From: Planctomycetota bacterium
GTDB lineage: Bacteria > Planctomycetota > UBA1135 > JADKAF01
DNA: 64,000 bases
Reading direction: 5' to 3'
Assembly: GCA_016719295.1 (NCBI GenBank)
Contig: JADKAF010000001.1
Coordinates: 6,448,001-6,512,000, forward strand
Every line of letters begins with the position of its first letter. Position 1 is the first letter of the stretch. The translations under genes were made by a program, and so were the position numbers. The notes under the pieces are model-generated. The model saw only the letters and a list, made by a program, of their open reading frames with translations. It was not told the DNA's origin and did not search any database. Below, in pieces: positions 1-8,396 of the stretch.

Positions 1-1001
1 ACCCGGACCAGCGCTGGCGCTACGTCGACTCCGTGCGCACCGACATCCGCTATGGCTCCGAGGACAACGTGCACGATGAGCCCGAGCTCCAGTTCTTTCA
101 GAACATCCTGAAGAACGGCGGCGTCTGCGGGCGCCGCGCGTTCTACGGCCGCTTCCTGCTGCGCGCGTTCGGGATCCCGACCACGGCGCGTCCTCAGACC
201 GGGCATGCGGCGCTCGTGCGTTGGACGCCGGCGGGCTGGGTCCCGTGTCTCGGCGCGGGCTGGGGCCAAGGGTGGACCCACACGCGCTACGGCAAGGACT
301 TGGACTTCCTCGCGACGACGCAGGCGCGCGCCTGCGGCGCGGCCTACCTGCAAGTGAAGCGCGCGCAGTGGATCGGCGATGCGCTGGGCGAGCCGCGCGT
401 CCACGGCTTCCTCGGCGGTCGCCCGGAGTTCTGGTACGGCATCTCGCTGTACGTGCAGCGCGCGCTGATCGAAGCCGCGCGGGCGAAGACGCAGGAGGCG
501 ATCGGACAAGACATCGCCGAGGCCAACGAGACGAAGGAGAAGGTCGCGCAGGCACGCGTCACCCTTTCGTCTGTGGACCGCACCGTCGTCGTCGACGAGC
601 GCGGCGTGATCACCATCCCGGCCGCGGCCACCGTCGCGCCGACGGCCAGCACGAAGAAGATCCTCTTCCTCGAGAGCAACCTGGGCGGGAAGCAGCTCCA
701 CTACAACCGGAACGGCGAGCCGCAGGAGTTCGAGTACCGCCTCGAGGTGCCCGCGGCGGGAACCTACGCGTTGACCGCGCGCGTCGCGACGCCGAGCTGG
801 CAGCAGCACCTGCTCCTCACGCTGAACGACGCGGCCACGCCGATCGAGATCCCGCTGCCGTTCACCGTGGGGCTTTGGGGCCAGACCGCGCCGGTCGAGG
901 TCGAGCTCGTGCAAGGGGCGAACCGGCTGCGCTTCGCGCACGGCTCGACCGGCCAGCCGAAGGGCTTCAGCGTTCGGGACTTCACGCTGACTCCGCGCTA
1001 G
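1..1001 (+). CDS. transglutaminase-like protein, C-terminal part (5' end outside window)
   Basis: The reading frame is open from base 3 and continues upstream of the window, so only the last 333 residues are visible; the GTG at 33 is internal. A transglutaminase-like core is recognisable: GGVCGRRAFYGRF with the candidate catalytic Cys, then GIPT, then TGHAALVRW with the candidate His. After a short helical stretch, the last 130 residues look like a beta-sandwich, carbohydrate-binding-type module (AGTYALTARV and VELVQGANRLRF). The role is probably extracytoplasmic, either protein cross-linking or peptidase-like activity; the substrate is unknown. The next gene starts 21 bases downstream, so it may belong to the same transcript. 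Confidence 0.75.
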   Translation, partial: PDQRWRYVDSVRTDIRYGSEDNVHDEPELQFFQNILKNGGVCGRRAFYGRFLLRAFGIPTTARPQTGHAALVRWTPAGWVPCLGAGWGQGWTHTRYGKDLDFLATTQARACGAAYLQVKRAQWIGDALGEPRVHGFLGGRPEFWYGISLYVQRALIEAARAKTQEAIGQDIAEANETKEKVAQARVTLSSVDRTVVVDERGVITIPAAATVAPTASTKKILFLESNLGGKQLHYNRNGEPQEFEYRLEVPAAGTYALTARVATPSWQQHLLLTLNDAATPIEIPLPFTVGLWGQTAPVEVELVQGANRLRFAHGSTGQPKGFSVRDFTLTPR

Positions 1002-1022
1002 CGGGGAGTATGCTCTCGCCCC

Positions 1023-2243
1023 ATGTCCACCCGTCTCGAGCGGCGCATCGGGCGCCTGCGCCGGAAGCTCGTCCTCGCCCTCGGCGTGCGCGTAGCTTCG
1101 GTCGCCTTGCTCTGCGGGGGAGCGCTCCTCGGCGCGCTCGCGCTCTGGCTCCGCTCGTACGGGGAGCTGGAGGAGCGCTGGCTCTACGTCGGCGCCGCGC
1201 TGCTCGCACTCGCCGCGCTCGTCGCGGGAGCGTGGGCAGCGCGCCGGGCGCCGTCGCGTGAGACGCTCGCCGCGTGGCTCGAGTTGCGCAGCGCGAGCGG
1301 GGGGGCCGTGCTGAGCGCGTGCGCGTTCGGCGAGGAGCTCGCGGACGAAGCGAGCGCGCGTCGGACCGCGGCAGTGGAGGACGGGCTCTACTTCGCGTGG
1401 GGTGGCAGCGCGGCGCGCGCCGCGCTCGGGATCGCGCTGCTCGCCGCCGGCGCGCTGTGGCCGCTGAGCTGGAGCGCGGTGCGCACGCCGGAGGCGTTGC
1501 TCGCGGAGCTCGTGGCGCGCGCGGCCGAGCGCTTCGCGCAGCTCGAGGGGAACGCGACGCTGCCGGCCGGGGAGCGCGAGGCCCTGCAGCAGCGCTTGCG
1601 CGAGCTCGCCGAACGAGCGCTCGCGGACGCGGATCCCGCGGCGCTGCTGCGCGCGCTCGATGATCTGGAGGAACGTCTCGCGCAGCATGCGGAGCGCGCT
1701 CGCGCGGCGGCGGAGCGCGCGCTGGCGGAAGCGCGGCCGGAGCAGGATGCCGCATTGCCCGAGGAGCTGCGTTCGCTCGCCGAACGCGCGCTCGAGCAGG
1801 CGCGCACCGAGGCCGGTGCTCGCGCTCTCGCGGAGGCGCTCGAGCGCGCGCGAGAGCTGAGCGAAGCGGGCACTCCGGAGCAGCGCGGAGCTGCCGCCGC
1901 GCTCGCCGAGCGCTTGGCCGAGCAGGCGCGCGAGGCCGCGATCCCCGGCGCGGGTGAGCTCGCGCAAGGCGCGCTCCTCACGCCGGACCAGGATGCGCCG
2001 GGCGCGCCGTCCGCCGCGGAGCTCGGTGGGCAGCGCAGCTTCGGCGGCGAGAGCGAATCCCGACGCGGCTCGTTCGCAGCGCAGGACTCTCCGGAGGGCG
2101 CCGCGGCGCGTCGCTCGGAGGGCGCGAGCGGTCGCGCGGTCTTCGAAGAGGCGCGCGCGGCGCGCTTGCGCCGCCTCTCGCCGAGCCAGCGGCGCGCCGT
2201 GGAGTCCTTCTTCACCGGGGATCGCACCGGTGTGGGTCGATGA
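1023..2243 (+). CDS. membrane protein with long Ala/Glu/Arg-rich helical domain, MoxR-operon type
   Basis: This 406-residue protein is of unknown function. Two hydrophobic segments lie near residues 20-38 and 50-70 and a third near 132-150. From about residue 158 to 290 the sequence is almost continuous alpha-helix rich in Ala, Glu and Arg and likely coiled-coil, followed by a polar, flexible C-terminus. It starts 21 bases after the transglutaminase-like gene and its stop overlaps the MoxR start by 4 bases (ATGA), which implies translational coupling. Position and topology resemble the DUF4175-type proteins that accompany MoxR/DUF58 genes, but I see no diagnostic motif. No catalytic residues are apparent. 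Confidence 0.7.
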   Translation: MSTRLERRIGRLRRKLVLALGVRVASVALLCGGALLGALALWLRSYGELEERWLYVGAALLALAALVAGAWAARRAPSRETLAAWLELRSASGGAVLSACAFGEELADEASARRTAAVEDGLYFAWGGSAARAALGIALLAAGALWPLSWSAVRTPEALLAELVARAAERFAQLEGNATLPAGEREALQQRLRELAERALADADPAALLRALDDLEERLAQHAERARAAAERALAEARPEQDAALPEELRSLAERALEQARTEAGARALAEALERARELSEAGTPEQRGAAAALAERLAEQAREAAIPGAGELAQGALLTPDQDAPGAPSAAELGGQRSFGGESESRRGSFAAQDSPEGAAARRSEGASGRAVFEEARAARLRRLSPSQRRAVESFFTGDRTGVGR

Positions 2244-3265
2244 GCAACGTCGAGCGACTGGGTCCCGAGGCACTCGCCCGAGCACGTGCGCCTCTCCAGC
2301 GCATCGAGGCGGGGCTCGCCTCCGCCTTGCTCGACCAAGGGCCGCTGCAGCGGCTCTTGCTCGCCGCGACGCTCGCGCGCGGCCACGTGCTGCTCGAGGG
2401 TCTGCCCGGTCTCGGCAAGACCGAGCTGGTGAAGGCGCTCGCGGCGCTCTTGGGCTTGTCCTTCCGGCGCGTGCAGTTCACGCCCGATCTCCTGCCTTCC
2501 GATCTCACCGGCGGCCCGATGCTGGAGGAGCGCGGAGGGAGCCGCGCGCTGCGCTTCCTACCCGGTCCGCTCTTCGCGCAGGTGGTGCTCGCCGACGAGA
2601 TCAACCGGGCCTCCCCGAAGACGCAGTCCGCGCTGCTGGAGGCGATGCAGGAGCGCTCGGTCACGGTGCTCGGCGAGACACATGCGCTGCCGGCGCCGTT
2701 CTTCGTCCTCGCGACGCAGAACCCGATCGAGCTCGAAGGCACCTATCCGCTGCCCGAGGCGCAGCTCGATCGATTCCTCTTCCGCTTGATCGTCGAGCGC
2801 CCCGCGACGGCGACGCTGGAGCGGATCCTGCTCGAGCGGCATCGCGGCGAGCGCCCGCCGCTCGAGCGCGCGGTGGACGAAGCGCAGCTCGAAGAGCTGT
2901 TCGCGGCCGTCGATCGCGTGTTCCTGCCACCGGCGGTGGCGCGCTGGATCGCGCGTCTCGTCGAGGCCTCGCATCCCGAGTCGCCGACCGCGCCGGAGCT
3001 CGTGAAGCGCTACGTGCGCCACGGCGGCTCTCCGCGCGCCGCGATCGGGACGGCCGAGGCTGCGCGCGCGCACGCGCTGGTCGGCGGACGCCCGCACGCG
3101 GGCTTCGAGGACGTGCGCGCCGTGCTCACCCCCGTGCTCGCGCATCGCCTCGTGCTCGATTATCGCGCGCGCTTGGACGGTGTGCGCGCGGAGGCGATCG
3201 CGCGCGAGCTGCTGGAGCGCGTCGACGAAGTGGAAGCGCTGCCGGAGGAGCTGCGTCGTGTCTGA
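2240..3265 (+). CDS. MoxR family AAA+ ATPase
   Basis: This 341-residue protein is the usual MoxR length. Walker A is GLPGLGKT (residues 54-61), Walker B is VVLADE (115-120), followed by INRASPKTQSALLEAMQE, and the sensor-1 region ATQNPIELEGTYPLPEAQ is typical of the family. MoxR ATPases act as chaperones that mature or activate partner proteins, often ones with von Willebrand A domains; the DUF58 protein encoded at the end of this operon is the natural partner. It overlaps the upstream gene by 4 bases. The family call is secure; the client is inferred from context. Confidence 0.95.
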   Translation: MSNVERLGPEALARARAPLQRIEAGLASALLDQGPLQRLLLAATLARGHVLLEGLPGLGKTELVKALAALLGLSFRRVQFTPDLLPSDLTGGPMLEERGGSRALRFLPGPLFAQVVLADEINRASPKTQSALLEAMQERSVTVLGETHALPAPFFVLATQNPIELEGTYPLPEAQLDRFLFRLIVERPATATLERILLERHRGERPPLERAVDEAQLEELFAAVDRVFLPPAVARWIARLVEASHPESPTAPELVKRYVRHGGSPRAAIGTAEAARAHALVGGRPHAGFEDVRAVLTPVLAHRLVLDYRARLDGVRAEAIARELLERVDEVEALPEELRRV

Positions 3266-3281
3266 GTTCCGATCCGTGCGC

Positions 3282-5072
3282 ATGCCGCGCGCTCTCGCCG
3301 TCCTGCTCGCTGCGCTCGCTCTGGGCCGCGCGCCGCTCCTCGCGGACGACGAGGTGCGCGGTGACCTGCACCAGGCGCGCGTCCGCGTGCAGGCGAGCTA
3401 CCGCTGGCCGGAGCTCTGCCACCGCGGCTGGGTGCCGGTGCGGATCGCGCTCGAGAACTACGGGCCGCTCGCGCAGGAGGTCGACCTGCGCGGCGCGCTG
3501 CCGTTCAGCTCGCAGGAGCTGGAGCTCGAGCAAACGCTCGTGCTCGCGCCGGGCGAGACGCGGGAGCTCGAATGGCTGGTGCCGCTGTTCCCGAGCCCGC
3601 GGCGCGATCTGAGCCTGCGCATCGAGTCCGGCTTCGAGCAAGACTGGATGGGGCAGGTCGGTCCGAGCCACGGGCTCGACCCGCTCGTGCGCACGGCGCT
3701 GGTCGCTGGCCCGCGCGAGATCAGCGCCGCGGCCCCGCACTGGCTCGAGGCCTGGAAGAGCGGGCGCGGCGCCGTCGGCGAGTCCGACGCCGGGAGCCGC
3801 TGCGACTGGGTGCGCGCGACCTACGCCGAGCTCCCGCTCTCCCTGCGCGCGCTCTCGAGCCTCGATGTCGTGATCCTCGATGCCGAAGACGCGCTGCCCG
3901 ACGAGCGCGGGCTCGAGCTGCTCGCGCGCTACGTCGCGGCGGGCGGAACGCTGGCCGTGCTCGGTGCCGTCGGCGCGGAGCGGATGTCGCAGCACGCGGC
4001 GTTCGCCGGGGCCTTCGAGCCGCGCTTCGAGCGCGCGCGCGCGCAGCGTGTCGAGCTGCGCAGCATGGGCCTGGGCTTGCTGCTCGTCGGCGGGTCTGCC
4101 CTCGAAGAGCTGCGCGCCGAGGAAGGCGAGCTGCTCGGCCGGGCGGTCGCGGCGCAGCGAAGCTGCGTGCCCGTGCTTCGAGAGCCGGGCTACTCGGGTG
4201 ATCCACGCGGCGCCTCGGCCATGCCGATGCTCCGCGATCTCGGTCATCTGCCGGTGCGCGAGTTCCTCTTCGTGCTGCTCGGCTTCGCCTTGCTGATCGG
4301 GCCGATCAACTTCTGGCTCGTGCAGCGCTGGAAGCGCCCGGTGCTCCTGCTGGTGACCGTGCCGGTGCTCTCGCTCTGCTTCTGCGCCGGCCTGCTCGCG
4401 ATCACCTTCTCGCGCGAGGGTTTCTCGACCATCATCGCCTCGCGCTCGCTGACCGTGCTGGATCAGCGCGAGCAGCGGCGAGCGACCGCGGAATGGCGCG
4501 CGTTCTACGCCCCGCTCTCCCCGGGCACGGCGCTCGTGACCCGCGCGGGCACGACGCTGCATCTGCCCGCGGCGGAGCCGCTCTCCTCGCGTCGTCCGCG
4601 CTACGTGATCGATGGGGGGAGCGGCGCGCTCGCCGGCGCTTACCTGCCGTCGCGGCGCGAGGCGCGCCACGTCGTGATCGAGGAGAGCGCCTGCGCCGAG
4701 CGCTTGGCCTTCGATCGCAAGGGCAGCGCGCTGCGCGTCACGAACCTGCTCGGCGTGGCCCTCCGCGCCCTCGAGGTCTACGACAGCGCGGGGGCGCGTC
4801 ATGTGCTCGCCGAGCCTCTCGAGAGCGGCGCGAGCGCCGAGCTCGCTCCCGCGAGCTCGAGAAGCGAGGCGAGCTCGCTCCTGCTGCGCGTCGAGAGCTT
4901 CGGCTACGCCGGCACGACGCCGTTGCGCATCCCCTCCGAGCCTCGCGATCTCTACGCGGCCGAGGTCGAGGCTCCACCGTGGCTCGATCGCGGCCCGCTG
5001 CGAGGCAACGAGATCAGCGGCGAGCACCTCCTCCTCGGAACTCTCGCGCTCGGAGAGCTCGAAGCGCGATGA
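3282..5072 (+). CDS. exported membrane protein of the MoxR/DUF58 operon
   Basis: The start is placed at ATG 3282, which begins a good signal peptide (MPRALAVLLAALALGRAPLL); a GTG at 3258 overlapping the MoxR stop is an alternative. The product is about 596 residues. The N-terminal part looks like a beta-rich periplasmic domain. Residues about 196-231 (VVILDAEDALP, then YVAAGGTLAVLG) resemble the glutamine-amidotransferase-like fold found in many membrane proteins of MoxR/DUF58 loci. Two transmembrane helices lie near 324-345 and 353-376, and a second beta-rich domain follows. Its stop overlaps the ABC ATPase start by 4 bases. The function is unknown. Confidence 0.75.
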   Translation: MPRALAVLLAALALGRAPLLADDEVRGDLHQARVRVQASYRWPELCHRGWVPVRIALENYGPLAQEVDLRGALPFSSQELELEQTLVLAPGETRELEWLVPLFPSPRRDLSLRIESGFEQDWMGQVGPSHGLDPLVRTALVAGPREISAAAPHWLEAWKSGRGAVGESDAGSRCDWVRATYAELPLSLRALSSLDVVILDAEDALPDERGLELLARYVAAGGTLAVLGAVGAERMSQHAAFAGAFEPRFERARAQRVELRSMGLGLLLVGGSALEELRAEEGELLGRAVAAQRSCVPVLREPGYSGDPRGASAMPMLRDLGHLPVREFLFVLLGFALLIGPINFWLVQRWKRPVLLLVTVPVLSLCFCAGLLAITFSREGFSTIIASRSLTVLDQREQRRATAEWRAFYAPLSPGTALVTRAGTTLHLPAAEPLSSRRPRYVIDGGSGALAGAYLPSRREARHVVIEESACAERLAFDRKGSALRVTNLLGVALRALEVYDSAGARHVLAEPLESGASAELAPASSRSEASSLLLRVESFGYAGTTPLRIPSEPRDLYAAEVEAPPWLDRGPLRGNEISGEHLLLGTLALGELEAR

Positions 5073-6010
5073 GCTCGACTCCTGCACTCGAGGTGAAGGG
5101 CCTCACCAAGCGCTTCGGCGCGTTCACCGCCGTGAGCGAGCTCTCGTTCCGCGTGGATCCCGGGCGCATCTGCGGGTTCATCGGGCCGAACGGCGCGGGC
5201 AAGACGACGACGATGCGTATCTGCGCGACGCTCGAGCTGCCCGACGAAGGGGATGTCCTGATCGGCGGCGTCTCCGCGATCGAGGACGCGCGCGCCGCGC
5301 GCCATCGCCTGGGCTTCATGCCCGATGCCTACGGCGCCTATCCGGCGACCACCGTCGCGGAGTACCTCGACTTCTTCGCGCGCGCCTACGGTCTGCGCGG
5401 GGCGAAGCGTCGCGAGCGTCTGCGCTTCGCCTGCGAGTTCACCTCGCTGGACGGGCTGCTCCTGAAGGAGATGGGCGCGCTCTCGAAGGGCATGAAGCAG
5501 CGCCTCTGCCTCGCGAAGACGATGCTCCACGATCCCGAGCTGCTGATCCTCGATGAGCCCGCGGCCGGACTCGATCCTCGCGCGCGCGTCGAGCTGCGCG
5601 AGCTCGTGCGCTCGCTCGCGCAGCTCGGCAAGGCCGTGCTCGTCTCCTCGCACATCCTGACCGAGCTCTCCGAGCTCTGCGACGAGGTGGTGATCGTCGA
5701 GCGCGGCGTGCTCCGCGCCGCGGGCAGCGTGCGAGAGATCCTCTCCTCGTTGCGGCGAGCGCGCGCTCATCATGTGCGCGCTCTCGCCTCTCCCGAGGAG
5801 CTGCGCCGCGCGTTGCTCGAGTGGCCGGGGCTCGAGGAGCTGCGCCAAGAGGGCGACGGCTTCGTGTTCACGCTCGCGCACGGCATCGACGACGCCGCGG
5901 AGCTCCTCCAGGCTCTCGTCCAGCGGGGCCTGCGACCGGTCGAGTTCTCTCCGCGCGAATCGAACCTGGAAGACCTCTTCCTCGCGCTCACCGAAGGCCA
6001 AGTGCAGTAG
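5069..6010 (+). CDS. ABC transporter ATP-binding protein
   Basis: This 313-residue ABC ATPase starts at the ATG that overlaps the previous stop. All motifs are intact: Walker A GPNGAGKTT (39-47), signature LSKGMKQR, Walker B LLILDEPAAGLD and the H-loop SSH. The architecture is of the CcmA/DrrA type that pairs with ABC-2 permeases; the C-terminal 80 residues form the usual accessory domain ending in the SNLEDLFLALT helix. The permease begins 7 bases downstream. The transported substrate cannot be inferred. The setting inside a MoxR/DUF58 operon suggests envelope or cell-surface export. Confidence 0.95.
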   Translation: MSSTPALEVKGLTKRFGAFTAVSELSFRVDPGRICGFIGPNGAGKTTTMRICATLELPDEGDVLIGGVSAIEDARAARHRLGFMPDAYGAYPATTVAEYLDFFARAYGLRGAKRRERLRFACEFTSLDGLLLKEMGALSKGMKQRLCLAKTMLHDPELLILDEPAAGLDPRARVELRELVRSLAQLGKAVLVSSHILTELSELCDEVVIVERGVLRAAGSVREILSSLRRARAHHVRALASPEELRRALLEWPGLEELRQEGDGFVFTLAHGIDDAAELLQALVQRGLRPVEFSPRESNLEDLFLALTEGQVQ

Positions 6011-6017
6011 CCCCGCC

Positions 6018-7493
6018 ATGCTCGATCGCTTGAACCCGGTGCTCGTGAAGGAGGTGCGTCAGGCTCTGCGCGGCCGAAGCTTCCGGCTCTCGCTGGCGCT
6101 CACCCTCGTCGCGGCGACGCTCGCGACCGTGATCCTCGTCCTCGCACAGGAGCCCGATCAGGCGGTGGAATCGGGCGTCGAGTACCTGACGGCGATCTAC
6201 ACCTGCCTCGCGATCGCGCTGCTCGCGATCGTGCCCTTCGCGGCCTTCCAGTCGATGGGAGCGGAGTGGGAGGAGAGCACCTTCGATCTCCTGGTGCTCT
6301 CCGATCTCCCTCCGCGCCGCATCGTCGTCGGCAAGTGGCTCTCCTCCTTCGTGCTGGCGCTGCTCTTCCTCGCGGCGTTCCTGCCCTTCTTCACCTTCGC
6401 GTTCCTGCTGCGGGGCGTCGATCTCTTCGCGCTCGCCGTCGTCGTCATGGCGACGCTGCTCGTGAGCGGTGTGCTGTCGGCCTCCTCGATCGCGATCTCG
6501 AGCTCCACGCCTCAGCGCTTCGTGCGCCTGATGATCGTCGTGGCTCTCGCCGCGGGCCTGCTCTCGCTCGTGCCGGCCGCGGCGGGGATCTCCTACGAGG
6601 TGCTGACGAATGCCGGCGTGCTCGCCGATCCCGACGTCCAGGTCATCGTCGCGTGGCTCGGCGTCGCGGGCTTGCTCTCGGTGGCGATGAGCGTCGCGAT
6701 CGCCTGCTCGCGCCTCGCGCACGCGGAGGAGAACCGCTCCAGCGGCTTGCGCGTGATCGGCAGCCTCGGCGTCCTCGCGGGATTGCTCGCGACGGCGCAC
6801 TTCTACGAGCGCTGGGGCCAGCCGATGATCGTGCTGGGCATGGCGGTGATGATCTTCCTCTCGCTCTTCGCGGGCGGGGCCTGGCTCTGCGTGGAGCCGC
6901 TGCCGCTCGGACGGCGCGTGCGGAAGCAGGTGCCGCGCTTCCCGGGGCTCGGGATGCTCGCGACGCCGTGGCTCCCCGGCGGAGCGCGCGGCATGCTCTA
7001 CGTGCTGCTCCACGCCGGAGGCGTGTATGCGGTGCTGCGGGCCCTGCTCGCGAGGACGCCCTCCGTGGCGCCGACCGCGCGCGTCGGTCTCAGCCTGGAG
7101 CAGATCGAGCTCGTGCTGCTGGTGGTCGTGCTCTACGGCATCCTCTACCTCGGCGTGCCGCTGCTCTTCTTCGGGCGCAGCCTCGCTCGGATGAACGTGC
7201 GCCGCCTCGCGCTGGGGTCGATCTTGGTGTTCGCCGCGGCGGCTGCGCTGGTGCCTTCGATCTACGGCCTGCTGATCGGCGATGAAGGGCTGCAGGAAGG
7301 GCGGCATCTCGGCGTTCCCGCGTTCCTCCTGGAGCGCATCGGCCAGCATCCGAAAGACCTCGACCCGCTGACGAAGCTGAATCTCCAGTGGCTCGCGATC
7401 GCGGCGGGGCTGGTGCTGCTGCTGCACTTCCCGCGCTGGTGTGCGGCGCTGCTCGAGGTGCATCGCGCGGCTCGTGAGCGCCGCGCGGCATGA
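6018..7493 (+). CDS. ABC-2 type transporter permease
   Basis: ATG 6018 gives a 491-residue polytopic membrane protein. The opening MLDRLNPVLVKEVRQALRGR is typical of ABC-2 permeases of the NosY/GldF kind, which begin with a cytoplasmic amphipathic helix before the first membrane span. About ten to twelve hydrophobic segments follow, including clusters at residues 20-40, 50-75, 100-150, 170-200 and the C-terminal third. It forms a transporter with the preceding ATPase. Its stop overlaps the DUF58 start by 4 bases, so all genes from 1023 to 8368 appear co-translated. Confidence 0.9.
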   Translation: MLDRLNPVLVKEVRQALRGRSFRLSLALTLVAATLATVILVLAQEPDQAVESGVEYLTAIYTCLAIALLAIVPFAAFQSMGAEWEESTFDLLVLSDLPPRRIVVGKWLSSFVLALLFLAAFLPFFTFAFLLRGVDLFALAVVVMATLLVSGVLSASSIAISSSTPQRFVRLMIVVALAAGLLSLVPAAAGISYEVLTNAGVLADPDVQVIVAWLGVAGLLSVAMSVAIACSRLAHAEENRSSGLRVIGSLGVLAGLLATAHFYERWGQPMIVLGMAVMIFLSLFAGGAWLCVEPLPLGRRVRKQVPRFPGLGMLATPWLPGGARGMLYVLLHAGGVYAVLRALLARTPSVAPTARVGLSLEQIELVLLVVVLYGILYLGVPLLFFGRSLARMNVRRLALGSILVFAAAAALVPSIYGLLIGDEGLQEGRHLGVPAFLLERIGQHPKDLDPLTKLNLQWLAIAAGLVLLLHFPRWCAALLEVHRAARERRAA

Positions 7494-8368
7494 GCGCTGA
7501 GCGGCGCGTTCCGCCCCTCGCGGAGGTCGAGCGCTGGGCGGGAGCTCTGGAGCTCGCGCCACCGCGCCGGTTGCTCGGCGCCGCCGGAGATCGCGCGCTC
7601 GCGCGGAGCGGCGGGGCCTCGCCCGAGCTCGAGGAGCGCCGGCCCTACGTCCTCGGCGACGACGTGCGCCGCATCGACTGGCGCGGATCGCTCGCGCACG
7701 AGCGCTTGCTGCTGAAGCTCTTCCGCGCCGAGCTGCGCCCGCGCCTCGAGCTCGCGTTCGACCTGAGCGGCTCGATGGCCGTCGACCCGGCCAAGGCCGA
7801 GCTGGCGGTCGATCTCGCCGCGTTGCTCGTACGCCTCGCGCAGGTCGGCGGGTTCGAGCTCGCGCTCTGGGGGCTCGAGTCGCCGCCGCGGCGCCTCGAG
7901 CCCGAGGAGCTGCTGGGCGAGGGGCTCGAGCTCGCATCCTCATCTGCGGTGCCGCTCGAGGTCGCGCTCGAGACGCTGGCACCGCTCCTCCGCGCGCACT
8001 CGCTGCGCTGGATCCTCACCGACGCGCTCACGCCGGAGGAGCCGCTGCGCTGGCTCACGTCCTTCGCGCGCGAAGCGGTCGCGGCGCAGCTCGTGCAGGT
8101 GCTCGCGGCAGCGGACGCGGAGCCGCGCGGCGGCGAGGCGGTGATCCTCCGCGATGCCGAGGTCGGCTCGGAGCGCGAGCTCGTGCTCGATGCCGCCGCG
8201 CTCGCGCGCTATCGCGAGCGCTTCGAACGACACCAGCGCGCGCTCGGCGAAGCCTGCGCGCGCGCCGGAGTCGACCACGCCGTCGCGATCGCGAGCGCCT
8301 CGACGCGTGAGGCGCGCCTCGAGGCCGCCGTCGGCCTGCTGCTCGCGCGCGGCGCGCTCGCCTGCTGA
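7490..8368 (+). CDS. DUF58 domain-containing protein
   Basis: This 292-residue protein carries the DUF58 hallmark YVLGDDVRRIDWRGSLAHER (residues about 53-72) and a following von Willebrand A-like strand LAFDLSGSMAVD with a partial MIDAS motif (DxSxS). No membrane helix is visible, so it is probably cytoplasmic or peripheral. DUF58 proteins are habitual partners of MoxR ATPases, here encoded five kilobases upstream in the same operon. It is the last gene of the plus-strand operon; the next gene is convergent and ends 28 bases further on. Confidence 0.93.
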   Translation: MSAERRVPPLAEVERWAGALELAPPRRLLGAAGDRALARSGGASPELEERRPYVLGDDVRRIDWRGSLAHERLLLKLFRAELRPRLELAFDLSGSMAVDPAKAELAVDLAALLVRLAQVGGFELALWGLESPPRRLEPEELLGEGLELASSSAVPLEVALETLAPLLRAHSLRWILTDALTPEEPLRWLTSFAREAVAAQLVQVLAAADAEPRGGEAVILRDAEVGSERELVLDAAALARYRERFERHQRALGEACARAGVDHAVAIASASTREARLEAAVGLLLARGALAC

Positions 8369-8396
8369 GCGAGCCCGCCGCGCGTCGAGCGCGTGC

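Noticed and set aside
3126..5087. 653-residue antisense frame over the exported membrane protein gene
   Set aside because: Composition is typical of a shadow frame (Arg/Glu/His-rich) and it conflicts with a gene that has signal peptide, membrane helices and coupled neighbours.
8369..8396. Short inverted repeat between the convergent DUF58 and lipoprotein genes
   Set aside because: The pairing is weak and broken; it is no better than expected by chance in this composition.
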